From Phascolarctos cinereus (Eukaryota; Chordata; Mammalia; Diprotodontia; Phascolarctidae): a stretch of 64,000 bases of DNA. Location of the stretch: NCBI RefSeq assembly GCF_002099425.1, contig NW_018344159.1, forward strand, positions 682,001 to 746,000. Direction: 5' to 3'. Shown piece by piece: positions 21,214-33,084 of this stretch. Both the position numbers and the translations under genes were made by a program. Within the stretch, counting starts at the first letter, position 1. Each line of letters starts with the position of its first letter. Below the pieces are notes generated by a model. The model made no database searches. It was given only the letters and a program-made list of their open reading frames with translations, and had not been told where the DNA came from.

Positions 21214-21964
21214 TGTTGGGGGAGACAAAGAAGGAAGCATTTATGGAATGGACAAGCATCCGCCTCAAATTAAGATTTGTAAAGGGAAACAATTTTCTGG
21301 AGCCCTTGAGAGCATGGGAAATTCAAACCTAACTCTTCTTACATTTTAAATGCTACAGCGCCTAACTCACTGTCTGACTGAGCTTTCTCGAAACTTTATA
21401 ACTTTTTCCACGTTTGATGTCTTTTTGTTGATGTTGTTGATGATCCTTAGGAAGCCTTTAAAGGTATGCTTGTTTAAGGGATGGAAAAGTCTGTGGGAGA
21501 TGCTAGATGTATTGGTATCTCAAGTTGAAACTTTAAATGCATTTTTCAATAGAAACATTAAACACTCCTTAGGGTTAATAATAGTATTATGTTGTCATCC
21601 ATTCATTTAATTATTCTTTTATTTGTTTGTTTCTGAAATGCCCTGGGAACCTATGACACCATGTTTAATACTTTTTTTCTTTTGGAAAGTATGTTCCAAT
21701 GAAAAACTATTGACATATGGAGCACAGCTCATTCATAAATTGGAGGTTACTTTTTCTTGTAGTTTGGTATATTTTACATCTTTTAGCATTGTTTTCTATC
21801 AGTGGAGATAATGGATTCGTTGAGATGTTTAAATAGCCTTATCTTCCAACCAAAATTATTAATTTCTTGAGGATAGGAACCATATCTTAACAGGATGACC
21901 TTGCTATTAGAGAAAAGTATTCTAGACTATAACAAAATTAGAGAATGCCATACTAATACTGATA
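21214..21964. other. Intron 1 stretch, nothing recognised
   Basis: Unique AT-rich sequence without a nameable repeat or exon. Confidence 0.5.
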
Positions 21965-22080
21965 GACTTCTAAAGTTTCTTGAAGGCAGGAACTTTTTTT
22001 CATTTCTTTGTATTCATAGCACTTAGCACAGTGCATTGCACAGTGGGCTTAATAAATGTTTATTGATCTAACTTAACTTA
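21965..22080 (+). mobile_element. L2 3'-end fragment
   Basis: 'tttcttgaaggcaggaactt', then 'tcatagcacttagcacagtgcattgcacagtgggcttaataaatgtttattg', is the L2 3' end in sense orientation. Confidence 0.85.
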
Positions 22081-22084
22081 AAGG

Positions 22085-23555
22085 AATAAAAGAAGTATTT
22101 AGGATGAGACTTGGAGGGAGTGGAAGGATTCTAGCCGTTTTCTAGGACTTAGTAGGAAGCCAAGGAGACATGAGAATTAGGAGAAAAGCCTGCCTTTCGG
22201 GAAGATTTTTTTTTTTAAATCACCAGAGACTTTTTGAGTTATGACTGAGGGGTGGGAATGGGGGCAGACCTATACAGTAGAGGACAAAAACAGCTACATT
22301 TTCAGTACTGTCACAAAAACAATGTAATGTTGAAACCAGTAGAACTGACACGAATGTAAAAGTATCATGAATACGGTAACAAAGTGCCATGTACTTCTTG
22401 GTAACAGAGTGCTGCACTGGAAATACTCAAAACAAGACCCCAAAAGATGGGTTGTGCTTTTCTATCCCTTCTACCCCCAACCCCAGCACCTTATTGTATG
22501 CCAAGCATATTGAGGTAGATAACTACTTGTTGGTTTATCAATTACATAAAATGAAGTGGGAAGCAGAAGGTTTTGTGGGTGGTATGTTGATTAGTACTTT
22601 TCTGGATCTATATTTCCTAGAAAAGGAATTATCTCTGTAGATAGGGGTGAAGATAGGGGAACAATTTTGTGTGTGTGTGTGCGCGCTTGTATGGTTGTGA
22701 GAGAAGGAGAAAGACCTCCAGGTTTAAGGTTCTATTATTACTATAAGTATTCTTTGAAGCAGGGTAGAAATAAAATTATGTGAATTTAGTAGTTCGTGCC
22801 CTATAGGGTCATAAAAATCAAAATAATTATGTTCATTAATGTATAACCAATTAAATAGTATGACTAGAAGAATGATAGTACCATTTTAATGCTATCACTG
22901 CTTGTTTCCCTGGCTCTCTATCTATCCCCTAGTGAACTGTGAGAATGAAGAAATCATTACTTAGTTTTAATTTTTAAAACTTTAGAGGAACTTTTCACAA
23001 AGATTTACCAAATATTTGTCCATTACTAAATTGTCATTGTATTAATTTGTATGGCAATAATACTTCAATGTATCTGTGATTGAACAGATTTATAGACCAT
23101 TTATTCCATGTCTCAGCCCATCCATTCTATCTAATCTCATTCAGTACTTTTTGATATCTTCTCACATATCAACAGTTATCCAATTTACTAGGGGCTTTTC
23201 TTTAGTGTTCTTGATACATTTTGTGTGTACCAGTATAACATTCGAGATGTCCATCTCTTATCTTTTGCTCCCAATTCATGACTGACCCATCCCTTCTGAC
23301 AATATCTTTTTTATTTCAGGCTATTTAGTCTATGCATCTCTCCATTGCCCTTTGGCTACCATTACCTGCAGCTTTAATTCTTGGGAAATTATGTTTTCCC
23401 TCCTTTCTAGTCATATAGTATTACTAGAAAAATGTTGGTGTTAAATCATGAGATTTTATTTGAGAGAGTGAAATTTTCCAGATAGAATTTAGCTCCTCTC
23501 TTTTTTACCTGTTGACTTTCTGGTTCCACTTTACATTCCACCTCCAGTGTCCACC
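22085..23555. other. Intron 1 stretch, mostly unrecognised
   Basis: AT-rich intronic sequence with a short TG/CG alternating run at 22669-22686. No gene or named repeat is seen. Confidence 0.45.
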
Positions 23556-23559
23556 CATG

Positions 23560-23880
23560 TTATTATGTACTGATAGATCAGTATGGTAGGTTGAACATGT
23601 GATCGTGTGTCAGAAGCTGAACAATTGTAATTCTCTATTCACTTACTTTTTTCTGTGGAGATAATCATACTGAATTTTGAGTTATTAAAAATCTCATTTA
23701 GAAGGCTCTGCAGTGTTTCAGGCTTGAAATAATCAGCATGATGTCATCTACAAAGGAATATTTGAAGATCTTACGTGGAATACCTTTTAAGTTTGAAGTC
23801 TGTGTTGGATAACCTTCCAGACCCTGGCAAACACCTTTGGAAAGCATGCTTATTCCCTGTTTTTTGCCTTGCTTAATATT
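23560..23880 (-). mobile_element. Possible ancient non-LTR reverse-transcriptase fragment
   Basis: Read in reverse, it gives KQGISMLSKGVCQGLEGYP, then FKYSFVDDIMLIISSLKHC and, in a decayed frame, SMIISTEKSK-like text. The FVDD box followed by IMLI, and the downstream ISTEKSK, resemble the palm region of RTE-type LINEs. Several stops are present. The assignment is tentative. Confidence 0.35.
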
Positions 23881-23884
23881 AATA

Positions 23885-24375
23885 ATAAGATAATAAAAAT
23901 TGTTTATTTCTATGTGTTGTATTAAGAACTTTATATGTGCTTGCTATGCCCAAGAGACACCTTGTTGGAAGAAAGCCTTTATGGCAGTCTTTTTTTTTTT
24001 AAATTAAAAAATATTCATCAAATAATAAGAACAATCAAGTCTTTCATTCTGTGAACTTTTCATTTGTGTGACAGTATAAAGGTGCCATCTATTGTATGGT
24101 GTTTGCAAGAGCTGTCTTTTTCATGTTTTCATCAGGGACGCCCACAATATGACTGTAGATTATTCTTATATAGACCTTCCTCTAAAACTTCTTCTCTCTC
24201 CTTGCATTCGAGGAAACTTTACTTTCCGCAGAAGACAAAGCATTTCTGGGTACTCTTCTTCAGTATCAAGTGTTCCTTCTTTCAGTCTGCTTCAGGGAGT
24301 TGTAGACTTAGTCCTTCAATTTTACGGCTACTTATAAATTCTCCCCTTTGTGCCATCACTTAGCAACCTTTCCTT
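23885..24375. other. Intron 1 stretch, nothing recognised
   Basis: No repeat or exon I can name. Overlapping short open frames at 24.06-24.36 kb have no family signature. Confidence 0.45.
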
Positions 24376-24379
24376 CTTG

Positions 24380-24715
24380 TAGGGTCACTCCATCTAGACT
24401 TATCTCTCCAGATACTGGTAACAGTTATCTATTAACCCCCAGACCATTGTCCCTCCTTTCTCTAAGAGTTCCTACCTGACACAGTCATTTTCTCTAGCAG
24501 TTCCCTGACCTTATAATGGAAACTTCACTTATACATATTGACATCTCTTTAAGTACTCTGGCCTCCCAGTTCTTCATCTTTCTCAACTCTTTATTCCACC
24601 TTAGCCACTTACAAGGGTGATTTTATACCCTGGATCTTAGCCTTACTGACAGTGTTCCACCTCTGCTATTCAAAACTGAAGTTCCTTTATCTGACCATAA
24701 CCTCCTGCCATTCAT
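24380..24715 (+). mobile_element. L2 LINE, endonuclease-RT linker fragment
   Basis: The + frame near 24630-24720 reads LDLSLTDSVPPLLFKTEVPL, SDHNLLPF. The SDHNLL motif lies at the end of the L2 endonuclease domain. Upstream pyrimidine-rich text is consistent with L2 ORF2. Confidence 0.65.
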
Positions 24716-24717
24716 AG

Positions 24718-24830
24718 ATCTGAGAATCATTTGTATGGAGATGATAGTCAAATTCATGGATGCTGTTGAGTTCACCAAGTTAAGATAGTATATAATGAAA
24801 AGAGAAGAGGGCCCATCCAAGATAGATGTG
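24718..24830 (-). mobile_element. L2 LINE, RT fragment in opposite orientation
   Basis: The reverse strand reads DGPSSLFIIYYLNLVNSTAS, MNLTIISIQMILR, matching L2 RT GPLLFSLYTTSLGDLISSHG, FNYHLYADDSQI. It directly abuts the + strand L2 piece. Confidence 0.75.
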
Positions 24831-24834
24831 AGGA

Positions 24835-26414
24835 TGTGAGGACACTCAAGGACATAACTAATACAGTCTTCTTTGTATAAAATGGAAGTTTACTGATTCA
24901 TAGTTGAAATAGGTTGGTGTTTTTGTTTGTCTCTGGATTTGACCAATGATATTAAGCCAGGAAGCTTCTAGTGGCAAATGAGTAACTAACTCTTTAGTCT
25001 GTAAACTTAGTATGTTGTGTGGGCACTGAGAATTTTAAGTCACTTTACCATCATCATAATGATAGATGACTGTCCTATCCACCATTTTGATAGGGCTGAT
25101 AATCACTGAAGGGGAAAATTAGTATAAAAAAAGGAGGGCAAGGTAGAGAGAAAAAGTGCACATTTTCTAGCTGTCTCGTCTGTGTGTAGCATCAGCCATG
25201 TTTATACGTCTCTCAGTATGGTCAAAGAGAAGCTGTGTAGGGAAATACATTTTGTCATATGACTTTGCAGATTGTAGCTGTTTTCCACTGATTTTTATGA
25301 AGGATTGTATTTTTATTTAAAAATGACTTTATAATAAAAATTTCATTCCCAGAGAATTCAATTTTAGAAAGTATTTAACTGCAAATTTTTTTCTGTTGAA
25401 TTAACTAGAAAATTAAATTTATCAGTATGCCCCTATTCACTTAGCAATCCGGATAATCAAAGTTTAATTATATAAAGAGAGGTTCATGAAGGCATAGAGG
25501 TAGAAACTCTGGCTATGGTTTTGCTTTTTATTGACTGATTATGGAAAGAATGTTTTATATTTCTGTGATATTTTCCTTTCAAGTTATATTCCTTGGTCTG
25601 CTTACCATTTTAACAGTGCCAGGCTTTGCCTTGATGGAAGTATATGAATCTTTTTTTTTTCCTCTTGCCCTTGAGTGAAGTCCTGCAACTGCAAAGAAAC
25701 GAGCTATTATTTTGATTCTTGGCAGTATAAATGAAAACTTTCAAATTTAGAAGAAAAAGCAATCAGGGAAAACAAGTTGCAAAGTCTATTAAATTAAAGG
25801 GAAAATGTCTGGAATGTAGCTCAGCTGAGATTCAGATGACATTTGGATTAATGTAGTACTTAGTGTATTTTGACTGTTCTCCTTGTCCACTGGTTAATGG
25901 GCTCACCAAAAGTATTTGCCACTGTAATGGAGGAGATACTGGGCAGAGTTGAAGTTGAGGAGTGAATCCCTATGGTTAGTGAGACCCTCCAGATAGATGC
26001 TCCTGTGTGAAGATGATTTTATGTGGATTTCATCAAAACCTGCCATTGCTTAAAATGTGTTTGGTCCATGCATCTATAAATGAATGATAGAGTGGATGAA
26101 TAGTGTCTCGTCTGGATTTCAACAAGTATTTGAACGGATATGATATCCTATATCCTACAGAACTTGTTGAATTGTACTTCTCTGTCAGTGATAACAGAAA
26201 TGGACAATGAGCTGAACTCACGAGTTGAAAAGGAAGAAGAAAGCAGGAGTTGAAAAGAAAGAAGAAGATTGCTTTGATCCTAAACTTCCTATCAAAGTAA
26301 AGAAGCTCCTTCATTTGAATATTGGTAATTTATCATTGTTTCTATAAAGCAGTGAGGGCTGGAACATCACTGCCTCTGAAGAACTAAAATGAGTATTACA
26401 TGGATTCTGGGAGC
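24835..26414. other. Intron 1 stretch, nothing recognised
   Basis: About 1.6 kb of AT-rich sequence. A 93-residue reverse frame at 26.03-26.31 kb shows no family match. Sequence near 25.9-26.3 kb looks like an old decayed element that I cannot name. Confidence 0.45.
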
Positions 26415-26425
26415 AGGGGTCAAGC

Positions 26426-26585
26426 TTTTTTTTTTTTTTTTGCTTTTTGGTGAGGCAATCTGGGTTAAGTGACTTGCCCAGGGTCACACAGCTAGTAAGT
26501 GTCATGTGTCTGAGGCCGGATTTGAACTCAGGTCCTCCTGACTCCAGGGCTGGATCTCTATCTACTGCATCACTTAGCTGCCCCA
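26426..26585 (-). mobile_element. WSINE1/SINE1-type CORE-SINE, full length
   Basis: It runs from a T-run (reversed A-tail) through 'gacttgcccagggtcacacagctagtaagtg' and 'ggatttgaactcaggtcctcctgactcc' to 'cacttagctgcccc'. An exact 11-bp target duplication, AGGGGTCAAGC, lies at 26415-26425 and 26586-26596, so this is a comparatively young insertion. Confidence 0.95.
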
Positions 26586-26596
26586 AGGGGTCAAGC

Positions 26597-26843
26597 ATTT
26601 TTAAAGCATCTGCTGTGTTAGGCATTGTGCTAAGTGCTTTACACATATTTTCTGATTTGATCCCCACTGCAATCTTGTGAGATAGGCACTTTTATTATTC
26701 CCATTTTACAATTGAGGAAACTGAGGCAAAATAAGTGACTTGCCCAGGGTCACACTGGTAGTAAGTATATGAAGCTGAATTTGAACCCAGGTTTTTCTGA
26801 CTCCATGCCCAGCACTCTATTCATTGTGCCACCTAGAGTATAA
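26597..26843 (-). mobile_element. Ther-1/MIR-type CORE-SINE
   Basis: 'gtgttaggcattgtgctaagtgctttacacatattttctgatttgatcc', 'cccattttacaattgaggaaactgaggc', 'gacttgcccagggtcacac' and 'ccagcactctattcattgtgccacctag' form a near-complete reverse copy. The SINE at 26426-26585 inserted at its edge. Confidence 0.88.
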
Positions 26844-26871
26844 TGAGTGGAGCAAACATAATGGATGAAGA

Positions 26872-29155
26872 CTTTTTTTTATTAATTTATTTTGAATTAT
26901 CAACAATCACTTCCACAGGTTTTTGAGTTTTAAATTTTTTTCCCCTTCCCTCCTCACCTCCCTCCCGAAGATGGCATGCAATCTGATATAGGCTATACAT
27001 ATACATTCCTATTAAACATATTTTCACATTAGTGATGTTGTAAGTAAGAATTAGAAACAGTAGGAGGAACCACCAGAAAGAGGAAACAAAACACAGCAGA
27101 AGAAAAAAAATAGCAAGTAGTATGCTTCCATCTTCATTCAAACTCCATAGTTCTTTTTTCTTTGTGGATAGCATTTTCCATCACAAGGCCTTTGGAGATG
27201 TCTTAGATGCTTGTATTGCTGACAAGAGTTAAATTTATCAATATTAGTCATTGAACAACGTGTTTGTTATTGTGTACAACGTTCTCCTGGTTCTGCTCAC
27301 TTCACTCAGCATCAGACCATACAAGTCTTTCCTGGTTTTTCTGAAGTCAGCCTGTTCATCATTTCTTATAGCACAATAGTATTCCATTACATTCATGTAC
27401 CACAACTTGATCAGCCATTCCCCAGTTGATGGGCATCCTCTCCATTTCCAGTTCTTTGCCACCACAAAAAGAACTGCTATAAATATTTTTGTACATGTGG
27501 GTCCTTTTCCCATTTGTATGATCTCTTTGGGATACAGCCCTGGAAGCGCTATTGCTAGATCAAAGGGTATGTACATTTTTATAGCCCTTTGGGCAAAGTT
27601 CCAAATTGCTTTCAAGAATGGTTGGATCATTTCACAACTCCACCAGCAATGTATTAGTGTTCCAGATTTTCCACATCTTCTCCAACATTTATCATTTTCC
27701 TGTTTTGTCATGTTGGCCAATATGATAGGTGTGATGTGGTACCTCAGAGTTGTTTTGATTTGCATTTCTCTAATCAGTAGTGATTTAGAGCATTTTTTTT
27801 ATATGGCTTTAATTTCTTCAACTGAGAACTGTCTGTTTATATCCTTTGACCATTTATCAGTTGGGGAATGACTTGTATTCCTATAAATTTGTCTTAATTC
27901 TCTGTATATTTTAGAAATGAGGCCCTTACCAGAGACACTGGTTATAAAAATTCTTTCTGAGTTTTCTACTTTCCTTCTAATCTTGGTTGCATTGGCTTTG
28001 TTTGTGCAAAACCTTTTCAATTTAATGTAATCAAGGTTAGCCATTTTGCTTTTCATAATGTTCTCTATCTCCTGTTTGGTCATGAATTCTTCTGCTCTCC
28101 ATAAATCTGATAGGGAAACTTCCTTGCTCTCCCAGTTTACTTACAATATCAGCCTTTATATCTAAATCATGAACCCATTTGGACTTTATTTTGGTATATG
28201 GTATGAGATTTTTCTGTGCCTAGTTTCTGCCACGTTCTTTTCCAGTCTTCCCAGCAGTTTTTGTCAAAGAGTGAGTTCTTATCCCAGAAGCTTGGGGTCT
28301 TTGGGTTTATCAAATAAGAGATTCCTATAGTCATTGACTACTGTGTCTTGCATACCTACTATTCCACTGATCTACCACTCTATTTCTTAGCCAATACCAA
28401 GCAGTTTTGATGATTGCTGTTTTATGATACAATTTAAGATCTGGAATGGCTAGGCCACCTTCCCCTGCATTTCTTTTCACTAGTTCTTTTGATATTCTGG
28501 ACCTTTTGTTTTTCCAAATGAATCTTATTATCATTTTTTCTAACTCTATAAAATAATTTTTTGGTAGTTTGATTGGTATGGCACTGAATAAGTAAATTAG
28601 CTTAGGCCTACTCATGAGCAGCTGATGTTTTTCCAATTATTTCGATCTGACTTTATTTGTGTGAAAAGTGTTTTGTAATTGTGTTCATATGGTTCCTGGG
28701 TTTGTTTTGGGAGGTAGACTGCTAAATATTTTATAAGTTTAATGTAAGTTTAAATGGAATTTTTCTTTCTATCTCTTACTGTTGGGTTTTGTTGATAATA
28801 TATAGAAATGCCGATGATTTATGTGGGTTTATTTTATAGCTTGCAACTTTCTTTAAAGTCGTTTATTATTTCAAGTAGTTTTTTACTTGATTTTCTGGGA
28901 TTCTCTAAGAGCTATAGCTTTGTTTCTTCTTTGCCTATTCTAATACCCTCAATTTCTTTTTCTTCTCTTATTGCCAAAGCTAACATTTCCAGGCCAATAT
29001 TGAACAACAGTAGTGATAATGGACATCCTTGTTTCACCCCCAATCTTATTGGAAATGCTTCTAGCTTGTCCCCATTGCATATGATGCTTGCTGAAGGTTT
29101 TAGGTAGATGCTGGATGAAGAATTTTGAAGATGACTAATGTATATCATCAAAGAA
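26872..29155 (-). mobile_element. Long 5'-truncated L1 LINE (ORF2 and 3' UTR)
   Basis: This is the longest L1 here, about 2.3 kb. In the reverse strand's 5' to 3' order it reads as follows. 29150-28912 has [20 protein letters not shown], the RT palm text. 28636-28331 has [20 protein letters not shown], ...[15 protein letters not shown]. 28083-27799 has MTKQEIENIMKSKMANLDYI. 27765-27244 is a 173-residue open frame with [20 protein letters not shown] and the ORF2p C-terminus. The FADD box region just after 28912 appears deleted, and scattered stops are present. The 3' UTR ends in a T-run near 26872. Confidence 0.95.
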
Positions 29156-29159
29156 TTTG

Positions 29160-29654
29160 TATGTCAGCAAGAAAAGATGAGCTGATCACATAGCATAATT
29201 GAGGTAGAAAGCCAAAATTCCCCCCTGGTATATCCTCTTGGGGTCAGGAGAAATTGAAGAAAGCCTTCAGCATATATTGGGTAGCTTCCTTGTGGCAAAC
29301 ATGAACAATAGTAGCACAAAATAGACAGTCAGGGATCTGAATCACTGAGTGGGGGGGAGGTCTCAAATACATAAGTTCAAATAGGTCCAGTGGAATATGA
29401 ATGACCTTTCTAATTCTTTAAGGATTGATGTATGATCAGATATGAATTTAGTTATTTTGATTTGGCATAACACTGAATGAATTCTTAAACAAGTAAGTGG
29501 TTTGGGAATAAGGAAAAATGAGTCTTTTACAATAGTGCCATTTCTTATTAGTGCTTTTATGAAGGAGACTTAAACTCATGGGAGCTGTGAGGTAACCAAG
29601 AGAGCTTGTAGAGAGAAACTAGAAGAGGGATCAGTAAATTCCATTTTTGGGGGT
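29160..29654. other. Intron 1 stretch, nothing recognised
   Basis: No repeat or exon that I can name. Confidence 0.5.
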
Positions 29655-30120
29655 GGGAATAAATGATGATCCAGCAAAAGAAGACCAAAAAGGAAGCAAA
29701 CAGATAGGAGGAGAACTAATAAAGCAGTGTCACAAAAACTATAATAGAAGGAGCTTTCTCTAGGGGAAGGAAGATAGTTAACAGTATCAGATGCTTGCAG
29801 AGAAGTCTAGAAGGATGAAGATTAAGAAAAGACCATTGGATTTGTCAATTAAGAGATTATTGATAAATTTGGAGAGAGAATTTTAGTTGATTGGAGATGG
29901 GAGCCAGATTGCAAAGGAGATGAAATGATGTGTGTGAGAGGAGAGGAAGTAGAAGCAATACATATAGACAATGTTTCTCCCCCCTCCCCCCAGAAATTTG
30001 GCTGTGAAAGGGGAGGGGTGATTTCTTGAGGTAATTGTAGGGTCACATGAGAATTTTTTTTGTGGACAGGAAAGTCTTAAGCATATTTGTAAGCAGTAGC
30101 AAAAGAACCAGCAAATGGGA
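29655..30120 (-). mobile_element. L2 LINE, RT N-terminal region
   Basis: 'gatccagcaaaagaagac', 'cagataggaggagaactaataaagcagtgtcac', 'gaccattggatttgtcaattaagagatt' and 'ggagccagattgcaaagg' match the same region as 18.2-18.7 kb of the long L2 copy, reverse strand. Confidence 0.82.
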
Positions 30121-30144
30121 AAAAAATTGAGGAAAAGTCATTTA

Positions 30145-30610
30145 AACCAGTTATAACCTGGTTCCAATCTACCTTTCCAGGCTTATATATTACTCCACTC
30201 ATGTTCTCTGTGATGCAGACAAACTGGTCTTTTTACTATTCCCCATAAATGCCACTCCATCCTTTATCTTTGTGTCTTTTCCAGGCGATCCTCCATACCT
30301 GGAATTCTCTTTCTTTCCATCTCTGTGCCCTAGAATCCCTAACTTTCCTTCAAAGTTTGGCTCAAACATTACCTTCTGTGTGAGTCCTTTCTTGCTCTCT
30401 TCCCTCCCCCAAGTTATCCTGTATTATTGTATTTATTTTGTATATACTTACATGTACATACAAACATACATAAGTTCCATCTCCTTCAATAGAATATAAG
30501 TTCCTTGAGGGCAGAGACTTTTTTTGTTTTGTTTTCATGTCCTAGTGCCTAACATCATACTTAGCTCATAGTAAATGTTTAATAAATACTTGTTGATTTA
30601 TTGACATAAT
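30145..30610 (+). mobile_element. L2 LINE 3' end
   Basis: 'acctggttccaatctacctttccaggctta', 'tggctcaaacattaccttctgtgtgagtcctttc', 'aatataagttccttgagggcagagac' and 'gctcatagtaaatgtttaataaatacttgttg' are a sense-strand L2 3' end. Confidence 0.88.
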
Positions 30611-30879
30611 TGGTTAAGAGAAACTAACAGTTACTGATAGATTAAAAAAAAACCTGTTAGATAATTTGTCTAGCCAGAGTTTCTGCTGTTAAGCTTGCAA
30701 GTGAAATGAACCTTCCAAGAATTCTGGTAAAAGCATTCTTCAGTTTGTAAACATTCTGTTCTAAATAATTTCTAAGCTGGTCATTTGCAATTCGGAAATA
30801 ATTTTGCTATAGGAACAGGGTTGCAAATAAATTAGGATCCCAGGCTAACTCAGAAAAATCTGCTAAATTTATATTGCAG

Positions 30880-31786
30880 CAGTCATCAAAACCATCTCTT
30901 ATTGGTAAAAGAAAAAAAAATAGAGAGTGGGTCTGTATAACATTAGACAAGGACAATCAGAAACGATGGAACTCAGTAACCTGTTTGATAAGCTGGAAAA
31001 TAAATTATCTAAGAAAGATCTCCCTATTTGATAAAAACTGCTGGGAAATTAAAAAAACAAACCAACAATTGCTGGCAGAAATTAAGTATAGACTAACACC
31101 TTAACCTTACATTCTATAATACATTCTAAATGGATATGTGATTATAATATTAAAGATTACACTATAAAAAAATTGGAAGAGAAGCAGATCATATACTTCT
31201 CACAGCTCTAGGTAGGACATATATTCTTAAGGTAAAAAAATGAAATTCATAATTTTTATTATATTAAACTGAAAAACTTCTGCACAAACAAAATTAATGC
31301 ACCTAGGGTAAGAAGGGAAGTGTTTGCATTGGAAAAAAAATCTTTGTATCACATTTCTTTGATAAGAGCTTAGTATTGAAGATATATAAACCATTGACAT
31401 ATGTGTGACCAAAAGCCTCTTCCCAATAGATAACTGGTCAAAGCATATAAATAATTCCCAAAAGAAGAATTAGATACAAAAGAATACTCCAAATTACTAA
31501 TGATAAAAGAAATGCAAATCAAAAAACCCCAAAGTTTCACCCTATAACCTGTAAATTGGCAAAACTGACAAAAGATGGGAAGATTTCATGTTGCAAGGGC
31601 TGTGGGAAGATAGGTACACTGGTGCATTGTTGATGGGGATGTGAATCAATATAACCATTTTGGAAAGCCATTTGGAATTATGTAAATCAAGTGACTAAAA
31701 CATCCATATCCTTTGGACTGTGATACTATTACTGCACTTATGCCCAGGGGTGCCACTGATAAGAAGAAAGTTATAGCATGCATCAG
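30880..31786 (+). mobile_element. L1-type LINE, ORF2 3' half (part 1)
   Basis: 'ctgaaaaacttctgcacaaacaaaattaatgc', 'gaaatgcaaatcaaaaaacc' and 'tggtgcattgttgatggggatgtgaatc' are classic L1 ORF2 C-terminal text. The copy is badly decayed. It is interrupted by an L2 end and resumes at about 32220. Confidence 0.85.
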
Positions 31787-32219
31787 TCAGTCAGCATTTA
31801 TTGTGTTTAGTCATTTCAGTTCTATCTCAACCTTTCATGACTCCATTTGGGGTTTTCTTGGTAAAGGTACTGGAGTGATTTGCCATTTCCTTTTCCAGCT
31901 CATTTTACAGGTGAGGAAACTCAGGCAAAAAATGTCTGAAGCTGGATTTGAACTCAGATCTTCCTGACTCCAGGCCAGGCACTCTATCCACTACACCACC
32001 TACTAAGTATCTTCTGTGTGTCCAGGCAGTATGCTAAGCTCTGGGGGTATTAAAAGAGGCAAAAGAGAGTTCCTGCACTCAAGGAGCTTGCAATCGATTG
32101 AGGAAGACAACTTGTAAACAAACATATGCAAAGTAAGCTATACATACATGCATACATACATACGCATATATATGTGATAAGTAGGAAGTTATTAGCAGAG
32201 GGAAGGCACTAGAATTAAG
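31787..32219 (-). mobile_element. L2 3' end inserted in L1, itself interrupted
   Basis: 'cagtcagtcagcatttattg' on the left and 'taagtatcttctgtgtgtccaggcagtatgctaagctctggggg...gttattagcagagggaaggcactagaattaagg' on the right are one reverse L2 3' end, split by MAR1 at 31808-32003. A CATA simple stretch lies at 32133-32176. Confidence 0.85.
31808..32003 (-). mobile_element. MAR1-type SINE nested in L2 nested in L1
   Basis: 'tttcatgactccatttggggttttcttggtaaaggtactggagtgatttgcc', 'aagctggatttgaactcagatcttcctgactcc' and 'gcactctatccactacaccacct' form a reverse MAR1. Much of the CORE is deleted. Confidence 0.88.
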
Positions 32220-32620
32220 GCATGTTTATAGCAGCATTTTTTGTGATAGCAGAGAATTAGAAACAAAGTAGATGCCCATCATTTGGAGAATGGCTAAAAA
32301 ATACTGTGGTAGAGTATAGGAATGTGCTTTAAGAAATAATTAATAGAATGAATATAGAGAAGTATGGAAAGCTCTACATAAAGTGACGCAGGCTACAGTA
32401 AGCAGAGTCAAGAAAACAATTTATACCATGGCTGCAACAATGTAAATGGAAAGAACAACCATACACAGAGACACAAAAAAATCAAAAGTGAATGTTGCAG
32501 GATTATAAAGAGCAAGTATGGCTCGAAAGACTTTTCAGTTATGCTGCTTTCCCCCCTCGTTTTCTTTTTTTTTATCTTTAAAAAAATTACTGTTGTATGA
32601 GGTAGTTTTCTGGGAAGGCA
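32220..32620 (+). mobile_element. L1-type LINE 3' end (part 2)
   Basis: 'tgtttatagcagcattttttgtgatagcagagaattagaaac', 'ggagaatggctaaaaaatactgtgg' and 'gcagagtcaagaaaacaatttatacc' continue the L1 at 30880. It ends in a T/A-rich stretch. Confidence 0.85.
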
Positions 32621-32804
32621 AAGGGAGATCAAAGGATTTTGGAGTAAATTATACTGACCTAGGCCTGAGACCCTCTGGTTCTTGAACCTGGCATTAGAGG
32701 GGCAGTGCCAATGTAATGACAAGGAATTAGAATGGAGATTTTTTCTTAGATGAGAACTATGATGGTGACATTTTTAGTAGTGGAGACATCAACAGCAGAA
32801 AATC

Positions 32805-33084
32805 TGAGAGCTGGAATAGCTCTTTGGCCATCTTTTCCCACCCATACTTGAAAATGAATCTTTTTTTATAGTAGTCCCAAGAAGTAATTATCCAACCTCT
32901 GCTGCAAGACCCCCAGTGAGGGAACCTGCTACCACCTGATGTTGCTCATTCTTTTTTTTTTTTTGGTAGCTCTAATTGTTAGAAAGTTTTCTTTGTATCC
33001 AGTCACAATTTATCCAGTCTCAATTTGCCTTTTTATACCTTCTGCCCACTGGTTCTAGTTTTGCTCTCTGGGGTCAAGAGGAAG
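32805..33084 (-). mobile_element. CR1/L3 LINE (part 1, 3' side)
   Basis: 'taatggggaacc' style text near 32900-32950 and 'gctctaattgttagaaagttttc...tctgcccactggttctagttttgc' match the 3' part of amniote CR1/L3 in reverse. The copy is split by a MIR at 33085-33305. Confidence 0.75.

Noticed and set aside
27244-27765. 173-residue reverse open frame as a possible gene
   Set aside because: It is the C-terminal part of L1 ORF2p within a 5'-truncated L1 copy.
27395-27871. 158-residue + strand open frame
   Set aside because: It is antisense to the L1 ORF2 frame, has no family signature and no exon borders.
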